64,000 nt of DNA, from the NCBI GenBank assembly GCA_036346225.1, contig JARFIW010001739.1, forward strand, positions 12,007,001 to 12,071,000. Reading direction: 5' to 3'. The stretch comes from Platerodrilus igneus. Its lineage: Eukaryota; Arthropoda; Insecta; Coleoptera; Lycidae. Position numbers and translations under genes: made by a program. Within the stretch, counting starts at the first letter, position 1; each line of letters opens with the position of its first letter. This document shows, in pieces, positions 21,390-32,693 of this stretch. Under the pieces are notes generated by a model, which saw nothing but the letters and a program-made list of their open reading frames with translations, searched no databases and was not told the DNA's origin.

Positions 21390-23473
21390 GGGTAAATAGG
21401 TGTAGACAATAAAAGTTTAGCAACCGTGTATATAAAAACAGAAGCAAATTATTTACGCGCGGAATTGATTAATTTATATAATGGAAACAGACGATTATTA
21501 AGAAATTTATATATTTAAATTCGAATGTTAAAATTAGATACGGGAAGAAAAGCTTTAAAGTACATAAAAGTTCAAGGATACGCATATTTAATTATAATTT
21601 CTTTTGATCAAACGCATGAATGCAAGAGGAAAGCGTGTTTGCATAAGAAAATCAATAATTTTTAACGCAAATGTATTTGTTTTAAAAGCTAACGTTTATT
21701 TACACAGATACTAAAAAGGATAAAATCTAGGAATTGTTATTTTCAAACGTTCGATAATTTCAAGAAACACCTGTTGGTTAAATGTTACGTACAGATAACT
21801 TTAAACGAACGTTAATATAGAATTCCATAGAAATTGTTTTCAACGGTCAATTTGTATAACCAACTACAATAACAAATATCTTAAGGAGTGGAATGAACAA
21901 TCGATAATATACGACAGATAGAGAAGCAGATAAATCAAGCGTTGGATAGAAGTCATGTAGGATATACACGTGTATTTGGTGAAGAACGTCTACAATATCG
22001 ATTTTCTGTAACTCAAGTGGGGTTTGTAAGGAGTCAACAAACATACATAGAACAGAGATGGATAGCGGATAGGTGGAGCATTGTGACGACAGGAAATTAT
22101 ATCATTGGTCGATAGCCAGCAGTTTTTGAATAGAGCTCATACGGTAAGGTAGGAAACAAATTCTATGTAAACAGCACGACGGACGGGAGAAATTTTTCAG
22201 AATTTATAGTCGGTTACGTTGAAAATTTTAAGAAGCCGCTTTGAAAACAAACTTCTCTCATGAAACGGGTTTCACTAGGGGGATTGGAGAATAATATAAA
22301 TACCCGGGCGAAGATAGAAAAGCTCTCTTTTCCTTCCATCGAGTTTTGAATACGGGTTCAGACCTGCATCATATTAGTAAAAGCTTTTGGTTAGAATTTG
22401 TGTGTTTAGTAAAGTTACGTTAGACATCTTATTTGAAATGCTAAAAGCTGTAGTAGTGGATCTCAAGTTATAAAAAGTGATTGCACGAGTTAGTGCTTAT
22501 CTAAATAAAAGGTCCTGTTACTATGACAAAATTATTAAATGGATGCATAATATTTGGGGTAAGCAGAACTGGAAAGCAATTTGTATGCGTGAAATATTTA
22601 GTATGGAATGTTACTGTGAGACGAAGCGAATATCTTACGAAGAACAGGAGTGGTAGCGGAGATATTAGATGGTGGGGATCTGTGGATCCTGACATCAGCG
22701 TAGTAGATGGACACAACGACAAGGGGTTTCTGCTAGCCATCTCCAGCGGTGATGAAGAGTGAAGGTGTCTCCAGGTAATAAATTTGAAATTTCTGTTTTT
22801 ATATAAACATTTGTGGATATTTTATGTTTGTGTGTTTGACTTATTGGTGGCGTATTTATTGTTTTTAAAAACTTGTTTAAAAAAGTACATGTGCAGGACA
22901 ATTTAATAACTTTGAGTATTGAAAAGGGGTTTATTGAGGATATATAAAAATTTATGCAGGCTATAAATTGTGGTTGTAAGGAGTAAACGGGCCTGTAAAT
23001 TTGTTTTCTATAATGCAAGGTTTTAAAAGCATTTACAAAAACTGGGTTGTAATGAGCTCACAATACACCAGTATGAAGTCAAATTAGGGTTACATGTGGG
23101 GATCCATCTACTCATATCTACTCGAATTTGTTTAAAATCATTTTAAAATTAAGTACTTTAAAGCATTCAATAAATTGAGCTGGTAATAATTGTACCAAAC
23201 TGTTTGTACTCATGTGTAAATATTTCATCTGTCATTATGTGTAAATAAAAGGTTGTATGGTTGTTGTATTATTTTGGTAATTTCATTTGATGGTGTGTGA
23301 GCGTGAGAGAGGTGTGTATGTAAAATTAGGTATTCAAGAAGAGGCCGAGTGCTGAGCTAGCCAGGGTGAGCAGAGAAATTTGAAGGAGTCCTAATATAAA
23401 AGTAAGAATTTTTTTTTAAGATTATTTTTTAGTAGAGCCCAGGTGAGGCACGAATTTTACTGAGGTTCCACGG

Positions 23474-23475
<2 letters not shown>
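21390..23475 (+). mobile_element. LTR/leader module M1
   Basis: This is a block of about 2.1 kb whose landmarks recur in order in M2 (23510-25543): atttacgcgcgg, gaacaatcgataatatacgacag (21894), atatcgattttctgtaac, a TATA-like atataaata at 22294, ccaggtaataaatttgaaatttctg (22772), aatgagctcacaatac (23052), gttgtattattttggtaattt and gttccacggcaat (23466). The layout (upstream part, TATA, long transcribed part, terminal primer site) suits a long LTR plus leader on the plus strand. In M1 the primer site is replaced by (TA)n. Confidence 0.5.
22294..22302 (+). promoter_or_regulatory. TATA-like box in M1
   Basis: atataaata lies in a relatively GC-rich patch (gggggattggagaat before, acccgggcgaag after). 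The equivalent place in M2 (24407-24415) has the identical nonamer although the flanks have diverged, which suggests function. Confidence 0.5.

Positions 23476-23508
<33 letters not shown>
23476..23508. repeat. (TA)n microsatellite between M1 and M2
   Basis: About 16 TA units directly after gttccacggcaa, where M2 has a primer site. Confidence 0.95.
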
Positions 23509-23509
<1 letters not shown>

Positions 23510-23511
<2 letters not shown>

Positions 23512-25543
23512 GGTTAAATTTGGGTATAAACAATGCAATTTCAAACACCCTGTGTAGAGAGAGGAACATAATATTTACGCGCAAAATTAATTTCATTTAT
23601 TTAATTTAAATCAACAAGTATTGACATAATTTTATAATTAGGGATTAAAAGTTAATAGGTTCATAAAGAAAATCAGTTTTATAAGCCAATAGAAATTATT
23701 AATTAATTTAATTTAGTTTAATTCAACGGGTTTTAACGTCACAAAACGCATCAGGGCATGAAAAATCAATAATCCCAAGGCGAAAAGCTTTCTTAACAAA
23801 CAAACAGACGTTGGTTGTATAAAATACTATGAAATGTAAGCTCCGAGAACTGTTATTTTAAACGATCATTAATTGGGCACACCTGCACGTTGCAAAGGTC
23901 ATCTTCCGCTTATTTGTGAAGATAACGAGGCGAGCTTCAGGGAAATATTGTTCAACCGTCGGTGGTTTCGCATAAACGCTCACAAAAGCTTCTTAAAGAG
24001 AAAAAGGGATGAACAATCAATAATATGCTACAGAATGAGACGAACATAAAAGCATTCACTTTAGTAAGCACGTATTCGATCCACGTGGAGTCCATAAAGA
24101 CGCGGGCAGCTATATCGATTTTCTACAACGCAAGCTAGGTTAAAACGCGACATCAAATATGCATAAGACAGGAATGGAGATAGTACAGGCGGAGTTTTAA
24201 GACGTCACTGAAATGTATCATTGGTTGAAATAGATAGTTTTAGAACAGATGAACACGCGACAGGTAGATACGACAGTTTTGTATGATATAGTGTGTTGAC
24301 GCGGTAATATTTCGAGAAGTTTAAAACTGTAATACAAAATTTGCGGAAATATTAATTTCGATTAAGTATTTCGCGTAAAATGTGACCAATGAGGCCTAGC
24401 TTTATGATATAAATACTCTGGACGAATTAGGAGGGGTCTCTTTAATTTTGCATCGCTCAACAACGTATTATAACCAACTGACAAAGCTTGTGAGTTTTAA
24501 AAATTTGTAACATTCAGTGAAATAGTATTAGATTGTTTGTGGCCTTATAGTTAGTAAAGCGACTAGTGGCGTGTAATTTAAATTTAACCGAGGTCCACAA
24601 ATACAGTAACAAGCTCGTAAATTAATAATGCAATAATAAACAAGTGTAATATACATGGATTTGGATGTTGAAAGTGGTGTTAATTGGTAGTACATAGCTC
24701 AGCTTAAACTGAGTTGTCATCTATAAATAGCTGGCCGAGCAGCGCATAACCACAAAGCCGAGGAGGTTCAGGAATATAGAGCTTCTTCAACGGAGATGGA
24801 CTTTTGACGCTTTTTCCAGGTAACGCATTTGAATTTGCTGTTTTTTTATATAGACTGTTGAAATTATTTGTGATGTGTGAGTGAACTTTGATGGTTATTT
24901 TTGGTAATTTAACGTACTGAAACGTATAACTGACTATTATTATGGTATTTTAGAATATAAAACAAAAGGTGTACGTAAAGCTTATTAAATTTCTTGATGA
25001 ATTTAAATTTAATTGTTAAGAGTACATGGGTTTATTAAGTTTGCAGTCATAGTATGCAAAGTGGAAAGCATATATTAATAAACTGGGTTATCATGAGCTC
25101 ACCATACTCCAGTGTGCGGTAATAAATAAAGATAAGGTATTATTTGGGGCCCATTTACTCCTGTTGCATTAAATGTGTTTGAAATTTCAATTTTAAAAAC
25201 AAGGACATTACAAAGATAGCATTTATTGAGGTGTAACTTGAGCACCGAACTGTACATAACTATGAATTATTATTTCTAAATAGTGGTAAATAAATATTGT
25301 ATGATTGTTGTATTATTTTGTGATTTTATTGAATGGTGAGTGAACAGTAAAAGAATGATAGTAAATTTAGGTATCCGAGAGGAAGCACAGCTGAGCTAGC
25401 CAGGTAAGCTGCTGAAGAACGTAATTTGATGAAGCAGAATCCGGGTAAGAAAATTTTGTAAAAATTTTATACATTTTGAAAATTATTGTTTTTTGACTCT
25501 GGCAAGGTCCGGAGCTTAAATTAGAGAGTTCCACGGCAATTTA
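23510..25543 (+). mobile_element. LTR/leader module M2
   Basis: Homologous to M1 with offsets of 2040-2117 bp along its length. It has the TATA-like atataaata at 24407, a splice-donor-like ccaggtaacgc at 24818, atgagctcacc at 25092, agctagccaggtaagc near 25398 and gttccacggcaat at 25529, followed by a recognisable primer site at 25544. M1 and M2 have diverged strongly, so this is an old tandem arrangement or two insertions side by side. Confidence 0.5.
24407..24415 (+). promoter_or_regulatory. TATA-like box in M2
   Basis: atataaata, identical to the M1 box at 22294, about 30 bases upstream of aggggtctctttaattttgc. Confidence 0.5.
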
Positions 25544-25568
25544 TGACGCCCAATCTGTGGGGCTCGAA
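25544..25568 (+). promoter_or_regulatory. tRNA-Lys-type primer binding site
   Basis: The site TGACGCCCAATCTGTGGGGC continues into tcgaa. It matches the complement of the insect tRNA-Lys 3' end, including part of the T loop, with a one-base insertion and two substitutions. It follows the module-ending gttccacggcaattta, so it marks the boundary of LTR and internal region on the plus strand. Confidence 0.75.
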
Positions 25569-27375
25569 TGGTTTTTAGATAGTACCAGTTCCTGTGACCT
25601 AAAAGCACATTCCACGGCAATATATATATTTTTGTACACCACCCCCCTTTTTTATTACTTTATTTTTGTCGTCGCGCGCCCCTTCTTATAAATTTCAATG
25701 CTTTTTTGTATAATGTGCAAACACCTATTGCACGCCCCGTACTTTTGCAACGTTTGGTTGGTTATTTTATCAAAATTGTTATTAAAATGCCTCGACTATT
25801 AGAACTCTTTATTCTCAGGGTGTCCACCTACTTACCGTGGGTTCAGTGGTCAGTAGATGTGCAATGCCCAACCAAACTGCACTCTCTTTTGTTTTAGTAC
25901 TAATTTTTGAATCTAGTTTTGTATATGCCAAATTTTTATGATCAACGTTGCCTTGTGCCAAATTAATTTAATACCACAAATTTATGACTTTTGACGTTAT
26001 AAGATGTTTCACAGCACTCACCTGGATTATACTTAGTTTCCGGCCTCTCTTACTGCTGGCTCAAAATCCTCGTCGCCGTTTGCGTCTTTACACGGTTGTA
26101 TTATCTGATAGAATTTTTGTATCGCCTCCAGGTATCTTTTTTTAAATTTTAGTTGCACCCAATATCTGAAATAAATGACCCGAATTTTAGAATTTAGAAT
26201 ACCCGTTTGTTTTACTTCCCCTGCGCTAATTCTTCCGTCGTAGTTTCTGCGTTGACTCTTCCACTTCCAATTGCTGCTTTTACGTGTTCTCCTAATCTCG
26301 CTCCTCTTGTTCCAAATTAATCCGTCCGCCTTTAGTCCGTACTCAATCCAAATCTATCGTCGTCCTGTTCCAAATCACTCAATGCCCCGCTACATGTACA
26401 TCCATATCAAAATCAATCTTCGTCCCTTTTTATAACCACTCAATGCCCTGCTACCTTTAAATCTATATCCAAATCGATCCCAAATATTCTTCCTTCTTAC
26501 AATTCCAATCCGATGCCTTCTGCCTTTATCAATATCGTTCCAAATCTATCTTACTATTCGTCGCTTCGCCGTCGCACTAATACAAATCTTTACTCTTCCT
26601 TGTCGTCGCTATTACTTACTTATGTCCCGATGCTGCTCTTTACCCTTCTTTAACAATCAAACTATTTCAAAATCAAACACGTTTATTAATCTTCCAAAAT
26701 CTTTACACAAATTAGCGCAGTTCTTTAAAATACGTCTTTATACCAAAAATATTCAAAATAAACTCTCCTTGTTTACTTTCCAAGGTGATAATTATAACAT
26801 TACTTGTCTACTACATTACAAATTACATAAACTAAAACCGTCCAATAATATTTAAACACTAAGTTTGTGTCGCACATACCATAAATTATGTCCTTTTACA
26901 CTTTCATAGTTTACACATAATATTCTAGTATTGGTTCTAAATATTTTACAATCCTTCAATCACATTTGACATTGTTAGTACTTATAATTTTGAAATTACA
27001 TATTCGTCCAAAAGTTGATTCTAATTAAACAAAAGCCAAAATAAATCACACGTGACCCTAGATCGGCGTGGTTGATAGTGGACATCCATAGACGCATCCG
27101 GTTTTCGGATGGCAAATGTACTTTCAATGACCTATTAAATTCTAACTCAGTATAAACCCTTGAGCACTGTGTATTTTATCACGTCATCAAGTCATTTTAA
27201 TTTACCTCTTGGCACTTACATTTCAACAACCATTTTGAATACTTTAACACATGTAAAGTACGGCAAACATACATTTTTAAATTATGTGATCAGATATATG
27301 GGTCATTTTACTTGGCATACACTACCTTCTACTAAACAACCCTTAGAACCCTTGGTAGCTCCCTCTGACACTACA

Positions 27376-27428
<53 letters not shown>

Positions 27429-27957
27429 CTGTGTACGGGTAAGCGTAAACATCTGTAAATAGGACAAGTATTTATTTATTTGTGGGGACCCGGTATTTAA
27501 AAATCAATAATTTCTTTATTAAGCTTCAGTATAGTTAGACCGGAATAAAATTATATGTTATTAATGTAGGTTTAATTTGTATACGTTAATGTAAGCAACG
27601 TACATTTATTTAATATTATAAATTAAAGCATTTGTAGAAAGCTACAAGTTTAATATGGCAAACAAGCTATAACGTTCAAGGATTTCAAGGAACACAAGCT
27701 TGGGGTAGATAAATAATTTTTGTTATAGTTAGAAACGTTCAGACAACAATTCGGAGTATTGTGGTAACGAAAAGACTCAAGGTTAACAATAACAGACGAC
27801 TATTTCAAAAACGGATCGATAAAATTAAGCGACAGAGGAGCTTTACTATGTAACACAGTAAGATGAAAAATTAACAGATGGGTAAATGACAAACATCTTT
27901 CAAGTGCGTGTTAAACGAGTATATTTTGAATAGTAATAAGCAGGACAAAGATGCAAC
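25569..27957 (+). other. Leader and internal remnant after M2
   Basis: No domain was recognised. At 25606 ttccacggcaat recurs, followed by a short TA run. A pyrimidine-rich stretch (26040-26650) contains a degenerate repeat of about 61 bp (cactcaatgccccgctac at 26376, cactcaatgccctgctac at 26437). This would be the internal region of the element that M2 heads, but it is too decayed to confirm. Confidence 0.35.
27383..27427. repeat. (AT)n microsatellite
   Basis: About 22 AT units. Confidence 0.95.
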
Positions 27958-29192
27958 ATGTCGTTCTATGCCTGGAATAGGATGTATAAGTCAGACGTTT
28001 GTAATGCAATAAATTGTTGAAAAGTGTATGCATGCCAGAAAGAAAATGTATGCAGCATTTGTAGTTCTAGAAAATGCGTATGACAGAAGTGAATTATGAA
28101 TAGCGCTGCGTGAGAACGGTGTAAGCAAGTGCTTGATAAAATCTATTCGAGCGATGTTAGAAAGAAGTAGATCATGTGCACGTGTGAATGGCTACATGGG
28201 GCTATACTTTGACATTGTGGAAGGTGTAAGACAGGGCTGTGTGATGTCTCCACGGTTGTTCAATATATTTATGGATAAATGTATCAGGCAGGCTTGCGAA
28301 GGAACGAAAGTAGTAAAAATAGATGAAACAAATGTCAGTGTGTTGTTGTATGCGGATGATGCAATATTATTGACCGAATCGTCACAAGATTTGCAGTGAA
28401 TGTTTGACAGGCTGTTATAAGAATGTGGAAATATGCAATTGAAAGTGAATGTAAATAAAAGGAAAGTAATAAATTTTGACAAGTGAATGACTTCGTGTAC
28501 CTCGGTAGAAAGTTTTTGAGTAGTGGATAGCTTGGCGGTGAAATGGAGGCAAATGCTGGAAAAAAAGTGTCTGAAAGTATGTGGACAGTAAACAGGAATG
28601 AAGGATTGAGTATATCTGCAAAGGTAGATATTTACAACAGTGTGTTTATGCTAACTGTTCTGCAAGGAAGTAAAACTTGGGTCTGGCAGAAAAAGCACGT
28701 TAGTCGTATAAATGCTGCAGGAACGAGGTTCCTAAAAAGTGTGTGCGGAAAAACATTGAGAGATAAGGTGCGAAACGAATGGGTCGGAGCAGAGTGTGTG
28801 ATGCAAGTGACCCTTAAGGAGTTAAGCGAGTGAAGTACTTTTAGAAGGTTTGGACATGTGGAAAGAACGAATGAGGATAAACTTACCAAACGTATATGTG
28901 CAAGCAAGATAACTGGTAGAACTGTAAGGGGCAAATCGCGTAAAAGATAGTTGGATGTAGTACAAGAGATTCTGAAAGACAGGTGAGAAGTCTGAGGAAT
29001 AAAGGAGCATGCCAAAAGCAATGTATGAATGTTACAGAGGCAAACGAAATGTGTAGGGACCTGGGGATGTGAAGAAAGTTTGTGAATGGTGCTTATACCG
29101 TGCACCACCAAACCCCTCCACCCCCCGAAAGAGGTACTAAGTTTGCTTAGCTCGAAAGAGAATACCGTGATTAGGGTTCTGTTGTTGTTGTT
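27958..29192 (+). pseudogene. LINE reverse-transcriptase fragment
   Basis: The frame covers RT motifs in order: ENAYDRSE (normally EKAYDRV), IKSIRAMLERSRSCARVNGY, VEGVRQGCVMSPRLFNIFMD at 28222, and VLLYADDAILLTES at 28342 with an intact YADD box. Then QLKVNVNKRKV, KVSESMWTVNRNEGLSISAK, VLQGSKTWVWQKKH and the C-terminal FGHVERTNEDKL region. Stops near 28086, 28397, 28417 and 28483 and a frameshift after 28830 inactivate it. The 3' end carries (GTT)n at 29180-29192. It differs clearly from the RTE LINEs A, C and D; I do not assign a clade. No endonuclease is present, so it is 5' truncated. Confidence 0.85.
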
Positions 29193-29570
29193 GTACTGGA
29201 CACTTGCTCGGAGTTATCGTTAATAAAGGAAAAAATCATTCTTAAGCATTGTGTGATAAATAATGGAAAGTTTAGTAAAACAAAGAAAATAAATGTTTGG
29301 TCAGCGACAAATAGGAAGTTACCAGTTGTAGATAGAGCATTGAATGTAGAGATCTATATTGAGAAAGTTAGATTAGGAATGGCAGAGTTTCTGGTTGAAA
29401 AAGGATTGTATATGCATTTTAAAATGGAATTAGATTTTATTAATAAGTATGGTATTATAATAAATGGAAAGGATAATTGTATTGAGATAAATGAACTCAG
29501 GAATAATTGGATGGTTCCTGCGGAGGACATTATGGACGGTACTATGTTAGAAAACTTAACGTTTCGGTAG
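29193..29570 (+). pseudogene. pol: Gypsy retropepsin (protease) fragment
   Basis: The frame opens directly after the LINE's GTT tail with VLDTCSELSLI, an aspartic protease active site of the D-T/S-G type with Cys in place of Gly. After about 60 residues follows FLVEKGLYMHFKMELDFINK, the flap and the second (I/L)LG-DFL-KYG motif of Gypsy proteases (here MELDFINKYG). The frame stays open for 124 codons. The C-for-G change makes activity doubtful. Upstream gag is not found; the LINE junction is two codons before the catalytic Asp. Confidence 0.65.
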
Positions 29571-29834
29571 TTTTTCCTACCATTATCAAAAGCTAATTAA
29601 GATAGAATCCTCATCAGTAAAAATACATATTGAAACGAAGATAACTTACTATGATCAATCTAAATTTACACAAATATATAGAGAATTCTAAATGATTTAT
29701 ATAATAAAAGTAGGTCTATGATTATGAAAATTAAAAAGTGCCAGAAAAGCACATCTTGTACTGGTGATGGTTAAAAACAGAAAGAACAAATCTAACAAAA
29801 TTATTTGAAACTGACGAGGAGAACGTTCAGAAAA
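29571..29834. other. Unassigned remnant between Gypsy protease and BEL-B LTR
   Basis: The stretch should hold the start of the Gypsy reverse transcriptase but no motif is recognisable. Confidence 0.35.
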
Positions 29835-30002
29835 GTGACACCAGTTACATTTCAACGAGTATTCATTGCTTTAACGATGTTTGAATAAATCATTATCATA
29901 TAAGGCGGAGTAAACTTTATTAAACTAAATTAAAACATGCTAAAGAATTGACAATTATTAATTATAAACTTTAACGTCATCTAAACGTATAACGAATTGA
30001 CA
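29835..30002 (-). mobile_element. Probable 3' LTR of BEL-B
   Basis: On the minus strand a polypurine tract (cgtgggggagga, 30003-30014) is followed by TGTCAATTCGTTATACG starting at 30002, and a polyadenylation-like AATAAAG lies near 29908. The far end is uncertain and set at a tgacacc motif. Confidence 0.45.
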
Positions 30003-30046
30003 TCCTCCCCCACGGTAAGCCAATAACTTTAGAAATAAAATTTGGC

Positions 30047-31344
30047 TTAACAATTTACGTAGTTTGGTTTGACATCCAGTACTGCCACCTTGGATGCCGG
30101 TCGCGTATTGGTGCCGTGTGTGGTTTTGATTACCACTTGTCGCACTTGATCATTCTTGGAACCTGTTATTGTCTCTAACACAATACCTTTTATCCATGAA
30201 TTACGCCGGTTTTCTTCCATTAATATCACCATATCTCCTACTTTAATAGGTTCCACCTTTGTGAACCATTTAGTTCGGCGCGTAAGTGTCGGTAAGTATT
30301 CCCGTATCCATCTTTGCCAGAACATTAAGCTCATTTGTTGGGATAATTCGAAATTTCTTTGCAAAGTAGTAACACTATCGTCATATTCGCAAAAGGGTTT
30401 GGATCCGCCAGACGATCCAAGTAGAAAATGATTTGGTGTGATAGCTTCCTGTTCATCAGGCTTAACAGGTATGTAGGTCAAAGGTCTAGAGTTTATAATA
30501 CTCTCGACTTCTAGCAAATAACAGCGAAGAGTTTCGTCATTTGGTGGGTATTGTACGTTCAAGGCATTCCTTAATAGACCGTACTTGCCTTTGCCAACAA
30601 CCACCGATATGCGGGGCAGATGGTGTGTTTGTTTTCCAGCTAATGCCATCAAATATTGCTTTAATATCATTAATAGGAACCTTTTGGGTAAATCCGTTCA
30701 GTTCGTTTCTTGCTCCAATAAAGTTGGTGTCATTATCTGTTCGAATTTCGATTGGTATACCTCTCCTAGCGATAAAGTTGCGGATACACATTAGACAGGA
30801 ATCTTTATTCAAAGAATGAGCTATTTCAATATGAATCGCTCTTATAGTCAGGCAGGTAAAGAGGCATCCCCACCTTTTTTCAACACGTCGTCCCAGTACA
30901 ACTTCTAAAGGGCCAAAATAGTCTATACTTACATATGAAAATGGTTTAGCATGCGCCGCTACTCTAGCTATTGGATGATCAGCCATTATGCAAAATTGAC
31001 AACTTGTACTAAGCTTGTTAAGCACAGTTTGCAAACGAGGTATAACATAAAATTGGCGGATCTCATTTATAACAGTTTCGTTATTACAATGTAGATATTG
31101 CTCATAATAGTGCATCACCACTAGTCGTGTTACTTGATGATTCCGGGGCAACAAAGTAGGATTGATCCTCTCAAAACCCAGACCAACCATCTTACTGGTT
31201 CTCCCTTTCATTCTAAGCACCAATAAGTCATCAAGAAAAGGTGACAGTGAATAGAGAACGCTGTTTTTAGGTACTGATTACTGAAGATGCTTTTTCAAGA
31301 AGGCAATTTCTTCACCGTAAAACATTAGTTGAGCCTGTCCATGT
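30047..31344 (-). pseudogene. pol: BEL-B integrase and C-terminal domain
   Basis: Minus-strand frames read LLPRNHQVTRLVVMHYYEQY, CQFCIMADHPIARV (zinc-binding CxxC), VSIDYFGPLEVVLGRR (first catalytic Asp), RTDNDTNFIGARNELNG (second Asp), then APHIGGCWQRQVRSIKE, where family members have W-E-R: the catalytic Glu is Gln here. A frameshift near 30570 leads to LEVESIINSRPLTY, FWQRWIREYLPTLTRR and VGDMVILMEENRRNSW. The segment is continuous with 32694-34166 once the Copia insertion (31345-32693) is removed. Confidence 0.88.
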
Positions 31345-31454
31345 TGTTGGTTGATGTCTAGTTTTCTTAAGTACAATAATTATAGAGCCAAATATATACA
31401 AGATTTACTACTGATATATCGCATTACTTATTTATTCATGCACTCTGACCAACA

Positions 31455-31468
31455 GGTTATGGGCCCAG
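31455..31468 (+). promoter_or_regulatory. Copia primer site, complement of tRNA-iMet anticodon arm
   Basis: ggttatgggcccag directly follows the LTR. It is complementary to the anticodon stem-loop (including CAU) of insect initiator tRNA-Met, the internal half-tRNA primer known for Copia. Confidence 0.85.
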
Positions 31469-31547
31469 GCCAGAACCAATAATGTAGTGATGTATTTTGC
31501 ACATTAAGTAAAACGATTTGAATGTCACAGTTGTATTAGTTAAAAAT

Positions 31548-31990
31548 ATGGCAGTAAGTTATTTAACCAGTGTACCACGATTGTTAGGCCGAGAAAATTA
31601 CCAGGATTGGTCTTTCGCGGTAGAAAATGTGTTTGTTCTCAAAGGCTTATCAAATTGTCTTGTTGGAACTGAAAATGATAAGGAGCTTGTTGCAAAAGCC
31701 AAAGCAAAGCTAATTTTGTCTTTGGATCCCTCCTTGTTTATGCACGTGAAAAGTGCAATAACAGCTAAGGATGTTTGGGATACCCTTAAAAAATTGTATG
31801 AGGACAGTGGATTTACAAGAAAGATTGGTTTACTCAGAACTTTAATTTCTTTGAGACTGGACAATTGCGATTCGATGGAATCTTATGTAAGTCAGGTCAT
31901 TGAAACAGCTCAAAAGTTAAATCGCACAGGTTTTAAAATTGATGATACTTGGGTCGGTTCTCTTCTTTTAGCTGGACTTCCAGAAAGGTA
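31548..31990 (+). pseudogene. gag: Copia gag N-terminal part
   Basis: The ATG at 31548 opens MAVSYLTSVPRLLGRENYQD, then LILSLDPSLFMHVKSA, then DVWDTLKKLYEDSGFTRKIG and SLLLAGLPERYMP. This is the Copia Gag (UBN2-type) pattern: NY..W......L...L, then A...W..L...Y. It is open for about 148 codons up to the deletion joint at about 31990. An earlier in-frame TTG at 31518 is not a likely start. The zinc knuckle is lost. Confidence 0.85.
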
Positions 31991-32455
31991 TATGCCGATT
32001 GGGGTAGTAACTGTTATGACAGAAAGTCATATACTGGTTTTTGCTTTATGTTGTCCAATGGTCCAGTAGCTTGGGAAAGCAGAAAACAGAGTACTGTTGC
32101 GCTCTCTAGTACAGAAGCTGAGTATGTTGCAGTTTCTGAAGCCACTAAAGAGGCTGTACATTTAAGAAACCTATTGATAGAATTGACAAGCATAGAGGGT
32201 TGTATAACATTGTATAATGATAATTTAGGTGCACAGAAATTGTCAATTAATCATATGTTTCATAAACGTACAAAACACATAGATATAAGATATCATTTTG
32301 TTAGGGATGTTATTGCTAGTAACCAGGTTGCTTTGAAATATTTAGAAACTGCCAATATGCCCGCAGATATGTTGACAAAAAGTTTGGGTTCAATTAAACA
32401 TAATAAGTTTATTAAAAAATTGGGAGTTGTGAATTTGAAGGAAACTAATAATTAG
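31990..32455 (+). pseudogene. pol: Copia RNase H, C-terminal part of pol
   Basis: After the joint, the frame reads YADWGSNCYDRKSYTGFCF, then STVALSSTEAEYVAVSEATK, IKHMFHKRTKHIDIRYHFVR-like sequence (NHMFHKRTKHIDIRYHF) and NMPADMLTKSLG, the RNase H signature of Copia. It ends with a normal stop at 32453. The shared string around tatatgccgattgg at the joint suggests deletion at microhomology. The RNase H frame differs from the gag frame, so the deletion did not make a fusion protein. Confidence 0.88.
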
Positions 32456-32693
32456 TTGCAGCTTTCGTATTCTTGTGCTCCAGTGGGAGTGTTGGTTGAG
32501 GACCACAAAATACCTATAAGTATATCATAAAGGGCCTGACAAATCTTGTTCTAATAGTTGCTATGGCAACTATTTATATTATGTCGTGGTTGATGTCTAG
32601 TTTTCTTAAGTACAATAATTATAGAGCCAAATAAATACAAGATTTACTACTGATATATCGCATTACTTATTTATTCATGCACTCTGACCAACA

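Larger units (their letters stand above)
31345..32693 (+). mobile_element. Internally deleted Copia element
   Basis: The element is bounded by LTRs at 31345-31454 and 32490-32693, both starting TGTTGGTTGA and ending TGACCAACA. The left LTR lacks 94 bases that lie between two short repeats (GTTGGTTGA and CGTGGTTGA), so it is a deletion variant. A tRNA-iMet-type primer site (31455), a gag start and the RNase H end of pol remain; protease, integrase and most RT are gone. Flanks are catgt (31340-31344) and catat (32694-32698), probably a 5-bp target duplication with one change. It lies inside minus-strand BEL-B. Confidence 0.9.

Noticed and set aside
28192..29111. Minus-strand frames of 96-159 codons
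   Set aside because: They are antisense to the LINE RT with YADD and GVRQGC motifs on the plus strand.
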